From Brevibacterium yomogidense (GTDB lineage Bacteria; Actinomycetota; Actinomycetes; Actinomycetales; Brevibacteriaceae), in assembly GCF_016107685.1 (NCBI RefSeq), contig NZ_JABASY010000003.1, forward strand, positions 372,001 to 436,000: DNA of 64,000 nt. The letters run 5' to 3'. Every line of letters begins with the position of its first letter. The first letter of the stretch is position 1. This document shows positions 57,698-64,000 of the stretch, in pieces. A program made the translations under genes and the position numbers. Under the pieces are notes generated by a model that worked only from the letters and a program-made list of their open reading frames with translations, had not been told where the DNA came from and did not search any database.

Positions 57698-57864
57698 GCC
57701 TCAAGTGTGCGCCTCCGCGCGGACTGCGGGAAGGGGGATAACCCTCCATCACGCATCGTTCGCTTTTCGTATACCCTGGCAGGAGTACCCCCCCCACCAG
57801 CACTCGACCGATGTCCACTCTCCCTCGAGTGCCTGCTGACCCTCACCCGCGGAAGGGACCGACT

Positions 57865-58887
57865 GTGCGCAGCGCGATCATCGTCGACCGGCTCACCAAG
57901 ACATACCCGGGACAGACAGCCCTGGATCCGGCGTTCTACGCCCTGGGAGCCGTGTCGTTCGTCGTGCCGGAACGCACCACGTTCGCGCTGCTCGGCAGGC
58001 CGGGAACAGGGAAGACCACGGTGATCGGCTGTCTGTCCACCCGCATCACCCCCACGTCCGGAACCGTGCAGGTGGGCCGTCACGTGGTGAGTGTCGACGA
58101 CCGCCGCATCCGCAGGGAGGTCGGGGTCGTGGCGCAGGAATCGCAGTTCGACCCCGCGCGCACGGTGTGGGAGAACCTGCTGCTGTCTGCGGAGCGGCAG
58201 GGGTATTCGGGCCGCAGCGTCCAGCGACGGATCGAGCAGCTGTGCGGTGTCCTCGAGATCATGAGCGTCCTCGACCGGCGCTTCGGGAACCTGCCGGTCG
58301 GGTTCAGACGGCGCGCGGACATCGTCGGCGCACTCGTCCATGACCCATCCATCGTCCTGCTGGACGAACCCACCGCGGGTCTGGACTCCGACGCTCACGA
58401 CGGCATGTGGGACGCGCTGCGTCGCCTCACCGTCGACCTGGGGCTCACGACCGTTCTCACGACCCGCGACGAGACGGATGCGGACCGCGCGGACGTCACC
58501 TTCGACCTCTCCGCGGATCCGGCGGCGGCAGCCCGTAACGCCGCGGCAGCGCAGGACATCGCCCACCCGGTGACGCCGGAGAGGGAGCAGGCAGCGGTGC
58601 AGCAGGTGGGCGAAGCCGAGCACACCGGTGATGAACTGCGGCTGCTCCTGCACGACCCCACCGCTCTGTCACTCATCGCGTCGTACGACATCACCGCCCG
58701 CGGCGACATCTGGGTGCTGCCGGTGCGCGACTGGGCTGAGGCCCGTGACGTGCTGCGCATGCTGGACGGGGCGATCACCGACTTCGACTTCGTCCCCGGC
58801 ACCACGCAGGTCCCCACCGGATCGCGGGAGCGCGCCGCGTCCGGGTCCGTGGGCAGGCACTCGCACCTGCGCGCCGTCACGGCCTGA
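57865..58887 (+). CDS. ABC transporter ATP-binding protein with degenerate signature motif
   Basis: A 340-residue ABC ATPase of the DrrA/CcmA type. Walker A is LLGRPGTGKTTV, the Q-loop is GVVAQESQFDPART, and Walker B is SIVLLDEPTAGLDSD. In place of the signature LSGGQ it has LPVGFRRRAD, so the usual ATP-sandwich contact is missing a Ser-Gly-Gly. The C-terminal about 110 residues form the extra domain seen in drug-export ATPases. GTG 57865 has GGAAGGGA upstream; ATG 57811 lacks a site. No permease gene is near, so either an orphan partner or a non-transport role. It may be a degrading gene. Confidence 0.72.
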   Translation: MRSAIIVDRLTKTYPGQTALDPAFYALGAVSFVVPERTTFALLGRPGTGKTTVIGCLSTRITPTSGTVQVGRHVVSVDDRRIRREVGVVAQESQFDPARTVWENLLLSAERQGYSGRSVQRRIEQLCGVLEIMSVLDRRFGNLPVGFRRRADIVGALVHDPSIVLLDEPTAGLDSDAHDGMWDALRRLTVDLGLTTVLTTRDETDADRADVTFDLSADPAAAARNAAAAQDIAHPVTPEREQAAVQQVGEAEHTGDELRLLLHDPTALSLIASYDITARGDIWVLPVRDWAEARDVLRMLDGAITDFDFVPGTTQVPTGSRERAASGSVGRHSHLRAVTA

Positions 58888-58901
58888 CACGCTGACCGAA
58901 G

Positions 58902-58986
58902 CCCACCCTCCGGGCAACCCAGTCTTTCGGCAGATCCCATCCTTCCGGGCGACCCACCCTTTCGGTGGATCCCACCCTCGGGACGG
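58902..58986. repeat. about 17-base tandem repeat, five copies
   Basis: Units start at 58902, 58919, 58936, 58953 and 58971, each a variant of CCCACCCTTTCGGG plus three or four bases. They lie just after the ABC ATPase stop and before the convergent response regulator gene. No spacer sequences, so this is not a CRISPR array. Confidence 0.75.
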
Positions 58987-58992
58987 CCCTGC

Positions 58993-59026
58993 TCAGTCGA
59001 GCAGTCCCGTCAGTCGAGCAGTCCCG
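58993..59026. repeat. exact 17-base tandem duplication at the end of the response regulator gene
   Basis: TCAGTCGAGCAGTCCCG occurs at 58993-59009 and 59010-59026. The second copy contains the last four codons and stop of the response regulator (minus strand), so the stop region was duplicated downstream without changing the protein. Confidence 0.85.
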
Positions 59027-59678
59027 CAAGCGCCACCAGCACGGCCACTCCCACGCGATTCGGTGCGTCGGTGCGCGTCATGATCCGTCCGAGGTGGGTC
59101 TTCACCGTCGCCTCACTGGCGTACGTGGCCTCCGCGATGTCGCGGGTGCTCATGCCCTGCGCGACCAGGATCGCCATCTCCCGTTCGCGCGCCGTCAGGA
59201 GAGACAGCCGCTCCACCGCGTCGAACCGACGCGTGCTCGTCTGCGCCACGCGGTGGGCACGGATGAGGCCCGTCGTCGCACGGGGCGAGACGAACCCGTC
59301 CCCGCCGTGGATGGTCCGGACCGCTTCCTTCAGATCGTCCGGAGCGATGTCCTTGAGGATGTAGCCCGCGGCACCCGCCTCCAGTGCGCGGAACACATAG
59401 TCTTCCGCGTCGAAGCTCGTGAGGGCGACGACCTGGGGCGGGCGCGGCATGTTCGTGATCCTGCGGGTCGCTTCGATCCCGTCCATCACCGGCATCTGGA
59501 TATCCATGAGGACGACGTCCGGGAAGTGCCGCATCACGCTCTCCAGCGCTTCCGCCCCGTTCGCCGCACTGCCGACCACTGCGATGTCGTCCGCAGTGGA
59601 CAGGATGTGCGTGAGCCCCGTGCAGACCAGATGGTCGTCATCGACGACGAGGACACGGATCGACTGATCGGATGGCAT
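59010..59678 (-). CDS. NarL-family response regulator
   Basis: A 222-residue response regulator. The receiver domain has the acidic pair VLVVDDDHLV, the phosphorylation Asp in VVLMDIQMPVMDGI (Asp near residue 60), Thr in VVALTSFD and Lys in GYILKD. The C-terminal LuxR/NarL helix-turn-helix is LTAREREMAILVAQGMSTRDIAEA, YASEATVKTHLGRIM. ATG 59678. It is 32 bases after the histidine kinase gene on the same strand, so the two form a standard two-component pair. Targets unknown; no transporter follows. Confidence 0.92.
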   Translation of the reverse strand: MPSDQSIRVLVVDDDHLVCTGLTHILSTADDIAVVGSAANGAEALESVMRHFPDVVLMDIQMPVMDGIEATRRITNMPRPPQVVALTSFDAEDYVFRALEAGAAGYILKDIAPDDLKEAVRTIHGGDGFVSPRATTGLIRAHRVAQTSTRRFDAVERLSLLTAREREMAILVAQGMSTRDIAEATYASEATVKTHLGRIMTRTDAPNRVGVAVLVALAGLLD

Positions 59679-59710
59679 GACCCCACAGTAGGACAGCCCA
59701 CGGACACGGT

Positions 59711-61063
59711 TCAGACGTGTCCAGCACGCTCCGTGAACGGAGGCAGCCGCACGTCGACGACGAAGGAGTCACCGCGCGGGCCGATGGACACCTCGCCGCT
59801 GACCATCCGGACCCGCTCCTCGATGCCGATGAGCCCCATCCCGCCGCCCGATCCGGTCAGGTCGCCCAGAGCCTCCTGCTCCGGGACGGACGGGTTGCTC
59901 ACGAAGATCCGTGCGCCGTGCTCCGCGCTCACCCTCAGGTCCACCGTGATCGGGCGGCCGGGAGCGTGCTTCATCGCGTTCGTGAGCGATTCCTGGACGA
60001 TCCGGTAGACGGTTCGGCTCAGCAGTGCAGGGGCCCGATCGACGTCTTCGAGCACGATGATCGCGGTGACATCCGGCCCGGTGGACCGCACCGACGCGAT
60101 GAGGTCGGGCACCGTCCGCAGCGTCGCGAGTGCCGGCGTGGTGTCGGTCAGCACTGTTCGTGTTGCGCCCGCTGTCCCATCACGGACTCCGCTCACCAGG
60201 TCCCGCAGATCCTCGAGTGAGGCCTTCGCCTCCTTCCGCACCGCCGCAGCCGCCTCTGCCGCCCGCGCGTCGTCACGGGAGACTTCGAGCGCCCCGCTCT
60301 GCAGAGAGATGACGGACAGGCGGTGCGACAGCGTGTCGTGCAGTTCCCGCGCGAGCATCTGGCGCTCCGACTGGCGTGCGAGCTGCACCGTGAGTGCTTC
60401 GCTGCGCTCCGTCTGGTGGGCCGCGACTGCTTCCACGGACCTCATCCTGCGGGTGCGCCGCACCAGATACCCCACGCCCACCGCAATCCCCAGTGCGACG
60501 GCACCGCTCACGATCGTGAGCACGTCGATCGCCAGCGCAGTCTGGGGCGAGAACACATGGGCATCCGGGCCGGTCAGCGCCACTCCTTCCGGAGCGACCA
60601 GGAACGCGAACGGGTTGTACCCGGGTTCGCGCACGCATGCCCGGACGACAGCCCAGACCACGACGGCCGCCCCGGTCGCGGTCGCCGCCGTCGCGGGGCG
60701 ACGCGGCAGCCTCACGACCGCGTGGAACACTCCCACGAGCAGGAGGAGGACGTCCCCACCCATCAGTCCGCACACCGCGCCCGCGATGAGTGGCACCAGC
60801 GGCCAGCGGGTGCGGACGAACACGGTGAGCCACAGCATCCAGACGAGGAGGAAGACGATCGCGCCGACCCCCGACAGCTCACCGGACTCGTCCATCGCGC
60901 CGGGCACGCCGATCAGGGACAGGGATCCGACGAGGACACCCGACACGTACACGAGCAGCCCGATCACGATGTCGAGGGCGATGCGCAGCGCCCTGCGGCG
61001 GTCGTGGCCGCGCATCCGCTGCCCCACCGCCGTGAGTGCTGTCGCTGGAGTCTCTGAGTTCAC
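59711..61063 (-). CDS. NarL-type sensor histidine kinase
   Basis: A 450-residue kinase. The N-terminal half has about five membrane helices (from IALDIVIGLLVYVSGVLVG onward) with short loops, so it senses within or near the membrane. The HisKA_3 dimerisation helix is QMLARELHDTLSHRLSVISLQSG with the phosphorylated His in ELHDTLSH; the ATP-binding domain carries IVQESLTNAMKHAPG (N box) and GGGMGLIGIEERV (G boxes). GTG 61063 has GGTGAGA upstream; the longer frame to 61156 is not preferred. The kinase is 32 bases before its response regulator. Confidence 0.9.
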   Translation of the reverse strand: MNSETPATALTAVGQRMRGHDRRRALRIALDIVIGLLVYVSGVLVGSLSLIGVPGAMDESGELSGVGAIVFLLVWMLWLTVFVRTRWPLVPLIAGAVCGLMGGDVLLLLVGVFHAVVRLPRRPATAATATGAAVVVWAVVRACVREPGYNPFAFLVAPEGVALTGPDAHVFSPQTALAIDVLTIVSGAVALGIAVGVGYLVRRTRRMRSVEAVAAHQTERSEALTVQLARQSERQMLARELHDTLSHRLSVISLQSGALEVSRDDARAAEAAAAVRKEAKASLEDLRDLVSGVRDGTAGATRTVLTDTTPALATLRTVPDLIASVRSTGPDVTAIIVLEDVDRAPALLSRTVYRIVQESLTNAMKHAPGRPITVDLRVSAEHGARIFVSNPSVPEQEALGDLTGSGGGMGLIGIEERVRMVSGEVSIGPRGDSFVVDVRLPPFTERAGHV

Positions 61064-61252
61064 GCTCTCACCGTAGCGGGGCGCACAGACACGCACGTCA
61101 GCCGAACAGGTGGGGCCGTGAGGCTCCTGTTCATCCTTTCGGCGTGACCGGTCCACCCGTTCGGACGACGCGGGGGCACGCTCCTTCGACGGAGGCTTGT
61201 GGTGTCACGACGAGAACGTCGTCGTATCCACCCTTCACTCCCGAGGAGCATC

Positions 61253-62137
61253 ATGACGCAGCCCCATCCGCACACCCCGCAGCCCGGCCAGCCGCACCAG
61301 CAGGGCCACCCTCAGCAGCACCCACAGCCCGGGCGCCCGTACCCGGGAGATCCGTCGAGCCAGCCGCAGCAGTCCGGCCAGTACCAGTACGCGCAGGCAC
61401 AGCAATACGGCCAGCCCGGGCACCCCGGACTGTACGGCCAGGCCGGACACCCCGGGCACCCCGGTCAGCCCCAGCAGTACGGCCAGCCGGGTCAGCCGGG
61501 CCAGTCCGCACCCACTCCCCCTGCCGGGAAGCCTCGGAAGCCGCTGTGGAAGCGCTGGTGGTTCTGGGTCCTCGCGATCATCGCGCTCATCGTCGTCGTG
61601 AACATCGGAGGCGGCGGTGACGAATCGCCGGCCCAGGACTCCGCAGACTCCGCCGGAGCCGCCTCGGACGCCGACGAAGCCGACGATTCCGGCGACGGCG
61701 AGGCGGCAGCGGACGATGCGGACGCCTCGGGCGCGGACTACGGGCTCGGCGACGCCGTCGCCACCGGCGACTGGGAGATCACCGTCTCCGACGTGCAGGA
61801 CGGTGTGAGCGAGGTGGGGGATGAATATCTCGGCACCACCGCGCAGGGTCAGTTCGTCCTCGTGGACATCTCCGTGAAGAACACGGGCAGCGAACCCAGC
61901 TACTTCTTCGACGGCGACGTGAAGCTCAAGGACGACGACGGCAACAGCTACTCATCGGACTCCGAAGCGGGCATCTACGCGGCATCGGACAACGACGTGG
62001 TGCTGATCGAGGAGATCAACCCGGGCAACACCGCCTCCGGACTCATCGTCTTCGACGTGCCGGCGGACGCATCGCCCAACGTGCTCGAGTTCCAGGGCGG
62101 GATCTTCGACACGCCGGCAGCCGTCGCGCTGGACTGA
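61253..62137 (+). CDS. membrane-anchored protein with Gln/Pro/His tail and DUF4352-like domain
   Basis: A 294-residue protein with a 90-residue low-complexity N-terminus rich in Gln, Pro, Gly and His (QPGHPGLYGQAGHPGHPGQP), one membrane helix (residues 101-118), an acidic Asp/Ala linker (about 120-165), and a C-terminal beta-rich domain of the telokin-like DUF4352 type (WEITVSDVQDG, GQFVLVDISVKNTG, SGLIVFDVPAD). The topology places the beta domain outside the cell. ATG 61253 has GAGGAG four bases upstream. Similar to Pro/Gln-rich membrane proteins common in actinobacteria. It ends near a large hairpin. Confidence 0.82.
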   Translation: MTQPHPHTPQPGQPHQQGHPQQHPQPGRPYPGDPSSQPQQSGQYQYAQAQQYGQPGHPGLYGQAGHPGHPGQPQQYGQPGQPGQSAPTPPAGKPRKPLWKRWWFWVLAIIALIVVVNIGGGGDESPAQDSADSAGAASDADEADDSGDGEAAADDADASGADYGLGDAVATGDWEITVSDVQDGVSEVGDEYLGTTAQGQFVLVDISVKNTGSEPSYFFDGDVKLKDDDGNSYSSDSEAGIYAASDNDVVLIEEINPGNTASGLIVFDVPADASPNVLEFQGGIFDTPAAVALD

Positions 62138-62271
62138 TCCGGCACCGCACCGGACCGCCGCGCCGGTGAGGGAACAACCGGCCGGATGGCTGTCGTACCG
62201 CTGAGTAGTGGTTTACGCTCAGCGAACCCACCCGGAACAGTGCCGCTGAATCACCGGGCGGACCACGGATC

Positions 62272-62319
62272 GAGGCCGGGGTGAGGAGCTTCCAGGAAGC
62301 TGCTCCTCACCCCGGCCTC
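62272..62319. terminator. large bidirectional hairpin between convergent genes
   Basis: GAGGCCGGGGTGAGG pairs with CCTCACCCCGGCCTC over 15 bases, and AGCTTCC/GGAAGCT forms an inner 7-pair stem with a GCT bulge. An alternative fold extends the outer stem to 18 pairs. It lies between the DUF4352-like gene end (62137) and the gatB stop (62365), so it can end transcription from both sides. One of the strongest hairpins in the window. Confidence 0.8.
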
Positions 62320-62364
62320 CTCGCGTGCGCCGTGATGCCGGCGAGCTCAGCGGTGCCGGCGCAC

Positions 62365-63846
62365 TCAGCCGTTGATGCGCGCCATGATGAGCTCGCGGGC
62401 CTTGCCCGCGTCGGCCTGACCGCGGGTGGCCTTCATGATCGGCCCCATGAGAGCACCGATCGCCTGCATCTTCCCGCCCTTGATCTTCTCGACCACGTCC
62501 GGGTTCTGCGCGATCGCGTCGTCGACCGCCGCTTCGAGAGCACCCGTGTCCTCGACGATCTGCAGGCCGTCGGCCTCCATGACCTGCGCGGGAGTCCCGC
62601 GGCCCTCGAGCACACCGGCCAGCACCTTGCGCGCCAGCTTGTCGTTCAGCTTCCCGTCGTCGATCAGCTTCTGCAGCTCCGCGACGCTCTCCGGGGTCGT
62701 GAGGCCCGCCGCGTCGACGTCCTGCTGCTTGGCGAGGCGTGCGATCTCACCCATCCACCACTTGCGGGCGGCGTCGGGTGTGGCACCGGCGACGACCGTC
62801 GCCTCGACGGGGTCCAGCAGACCGGCGTTGATGATGTCGCGCATCTCCAGGTCGCTGATACCCCACTCGCCCAGCAGACGACGACGGCGTGCGGCCGGCA
62901 GCTCCGGCAGTCCGGCCCGGATCTCCTCCACCCACTCGCGGGACGGGGCGACAGGCACCAGGTCCGGCTCCGGGAAGTAGCGGTAGTCGTCCGCGTCGGA
63001 CTTCGGCCGGCCCGACGACGTCGACCCGTCCGCCTCGTGGAAGTGGCGGGTCTCCTGCAGGACCGAACCGCCGGCGTCCAGGATGTCCGCCTGACGGGCG
63101 ATCTCGTAGCGGACGGCACGCTCGATCGACCGGAACGAGTTCACGTTCTTCGTCTCCGTGCGGGTGCCCAGCGGGGCGTCTGCGTCCGGCCGCAGCGACA
63201 CGTTGATGTCCGCGCGGACGTTGCCCTGCTCCATGCGGGCCTCGGACACGTCGAGCGCCCGGAAGATGTCCCGCAGCGTGCGCACATAGGCGGCTGCGAC
63301 CTCGGGCGCGCGATCGCCCACCCCCAGGATCGGGTGGGTGACGATCTCGACGAGCGGCACACCCGCACGGTTGTAGTCGACCAGCGAGTGGTCCGCGCCG
63401 TGGATACGACCCGACGTCCCGCCCACGTGGGTGTTCTTGCCCGCGTCCTCCTCCATGTGGGCTCGCTCGATCTCGACGGGGACGATCGTGCCGTCCTCCA
63501 GTTCGACGTCGATGCGGCCGTCGAAGGCGATGGGTTCGTCCGCCTGCGAGGTCTGGAAGTTCTTCGCGAGGTCCGGGTAGAAGTAGTTCTTCCGCGCGAA
63601 CCTGCACTCCTGGGCGATCTCGCATCCCAGTGCCAGGCCGATCCGGATGGCGTACTCGACCGCCGTCCGGTTCACGACCGGCAGTGCACCGGGAAGCCCC
63701 AGCGACGACGGCGTCGTGTTCTCGTTCGCACCCCCGCCGAACGTGTTCGGCGCGGCGTCGAACATCTTCGTCGCGGTCCCCAGCTCGACGTGCACCTCGA
63801 TGCCCAGAGCCGGATCGTACTTCGCGACTGCTTCTTCGTACTTCAT
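62365..63846 (-). CDS. gatB: aspartyl/glutamyl-tRNA amidotransferase subunit B
   Basis: A 493-residue subunit of GatCAB, which converts Glu-tRNA(Gln) and Asp-tRNA(Asn) to the amidated forms. It starts [19 protein letters not shown], then [19 protein letters not shown] and the cluster [46 protein letters not shown] and [12 protein letters not shown] carry the kinase centre. The C-terminal YqeY-like helical tRNA-binding tail ends in [12 protein letters not shown]-type sequence. ATG 63846 has GGAGGA seven bases upstream. It lies 19 bases after the gatA stop, so gatA-gatB are co-transcribed. Confidence 0.96.
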   Translation of the reverse strand: MKYEEAVAKYDPALGIEVHVELGTATKMFDAAPNTFGGGANENTTPSSLGLPGALPVVNRTAVEYAIRIGLALGCEIAQECRFARKNYFYPDLAKNFQTSQADEPIAFDGRIDVELEDGTIVPVEIERAHMEEDAGKNTHVGGTSGRIHGADHSLVDYNRAGVPLVEIVTHPILGVGDRAPEVAAAYVRTLRDIFRALDVSEARMEQGNVRADINVSLRPDADAPLGTRTETKNVNSFRSIERAVRYEIARQADILDAGGSVLQETRHFHEADGSTSSGRPKSDADDYRYFPEPDLVPVAPSREWVEEIRAGLPELPAARRRRLLGEWGISDLEMRDIINAGLLDPVEATVVAGATPDAARKWWMGEIARLAKQQDVDAAGLTTPESVAELQKLIDDGKLNDKLARKVLAGVLEGRGTPAQVMEADGLQIVEDTGALEAAVDDAIAQNPDVVEKIKGGKMQAIGALMGPIMKATRGQADAGKARELIMARING

Positions 63847-63865
63847 GTCAGTCTCCTCCCCGGCC

Positions 63866-64000
63866 TCAGGCGCTCGTCGTCGTGGGTGATCCGGCTGCCG
63901 CGTACTCCGTCGGCACGCCCGCCCACACGGGCGTGCCTGCAGCGTCGGTGACCAGCGCCTCGATCGCGGATCCCACCTCGTAGAGGCGGGCGTCCTCGCG
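63866..64000 (-). CDS. gatA: aspartyl/glutamyl-tRNA amidotransferase subunit A (partial, C-terminus)
   Basis: The last 44 codons of a gene that continues beyond the window. The end reads [16 protein letters not shown], the usual C-terminal helix of GatA, then a variable tail ending at TGA (63866-63868). The downstream gatB completes the pair. Confidence 0.85.
   Translation of the reverse strand, partial: REDARLYEVGSAIEALVTDAAGTPVWAGVPTEYAAAGSPTTTSA

Noticed and set aside
58902-58986. CRISPR array
   Set aside because: Repeats are adjacent with no spacers, imperfect, and no cas gene is present.
1-64000. Mobile element, prophage, tRNA or rRNA genes
   Set aside because: No transposase, integrase, phage structural gene or cloverleaf/rRNA-like sequence was recognised on either strand.

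Overview
This 64 kb window is GC-rich, densely packed bacterial chromosome of an actinobacterial kind. Arguments for Actinomycetota are high GC at third codon positions, many GTG starts, GntR/TetR/LuxR regulators, a Cys-Cys type ArsR, a DinB/DUF664 protein, a GH15 trehalase-like gene and gatA-gatB order. A Micrococcales member such as Brevibacterium is my guess from gene content only. I see no rRNA, tRNA, CRISPR array, transposase, integrase or phage gene, so this looks like a catabolic and transport region of the core or flexible chromosome rather than a mobile island.

Layout. 0-11 kb: an orphan TRAP-type solute-binding lipoprotein, a YbdK-type carboxylate-amine ligase with an overlapping mini-ORF, a TetR regulator with a membrane protein, a large penicillin-acylase-type Ntn hydrolase, an ACS-family MFS permease, a FadD15-like acyl-CoA ligase and a divergent PAS-LuxR regulator. 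11.9-18.7 kb: the most unusual block, a divergent FCD-GntR regulator facing three genes: an ornithine cyclodeaminase/mu-crystallin family protein, an AtoE-type short-chain carboxylate permease, and a 1128-residue molybdopterin oxidoreductase fused to a flavin reductase and a 2Fe-2S ferredoxin. 18.8-28.4 kb: a small membrane protein, a DinB-like protein, a sodium:solute symporter with its DUF3311 partner, an L7/L12-like mini-protein, a fatty-acid block (acyl-CoA ligase broken by an amber codon, TetR, AidB-like dehydrogenase), a membrane-anchored Pro/Gln-rich protein and an MFS exporter.

28.7-37 kb: a second orphan TRAP-type lipoprotein, an amidase, a SRPBCC protein, then a compact operon (UTRA-GntR, monomeric amine oxidase, SSS symporter, DadA-like oxidase) whose genes all overlap end to start. 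37-43 kb: CPBP protease, methyltransferase, membrane protein, VOC protein and an arsenic locus (arsR divergent from acr3 and an arsC-flavoprotein fusion). 43-48.6 kb: a frameshifted GH15 gene facing a divergent G6PDH-like gene lacking a key lysine, PhzF, VOC and AraC genes. 48.6-54.3 kb: M19 dipeptidase, LctP-type permease, small membrane protein, gamma-glutamyltransferase and CPBP protease on one strand, suggesting gamma-glutamyl peptide scavenging. 54.4-64 kb: Zn alcohol dehydrogenase, an unknown membrane coiled-coil protein, a double-VOC protein, an orphan ABC ATPase, a NarL-type two-component pair, a DUF4352-like surface protein, a very strong bidirectional hairpin, then gatB and the end of gatA.

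The general theme is uptake and oxidative breakdown of carboxylates, amino acids and peptides, each block with its own regulator and transporter. Two convergent intergenic spaces (near 4.4 kb and 32.3 kb) hold repeat elements of the same architecture: direct copies followed by inverted copies of a motif sharing the core CACCTAC. All functions are inferred by reading motifs; no database search was run.
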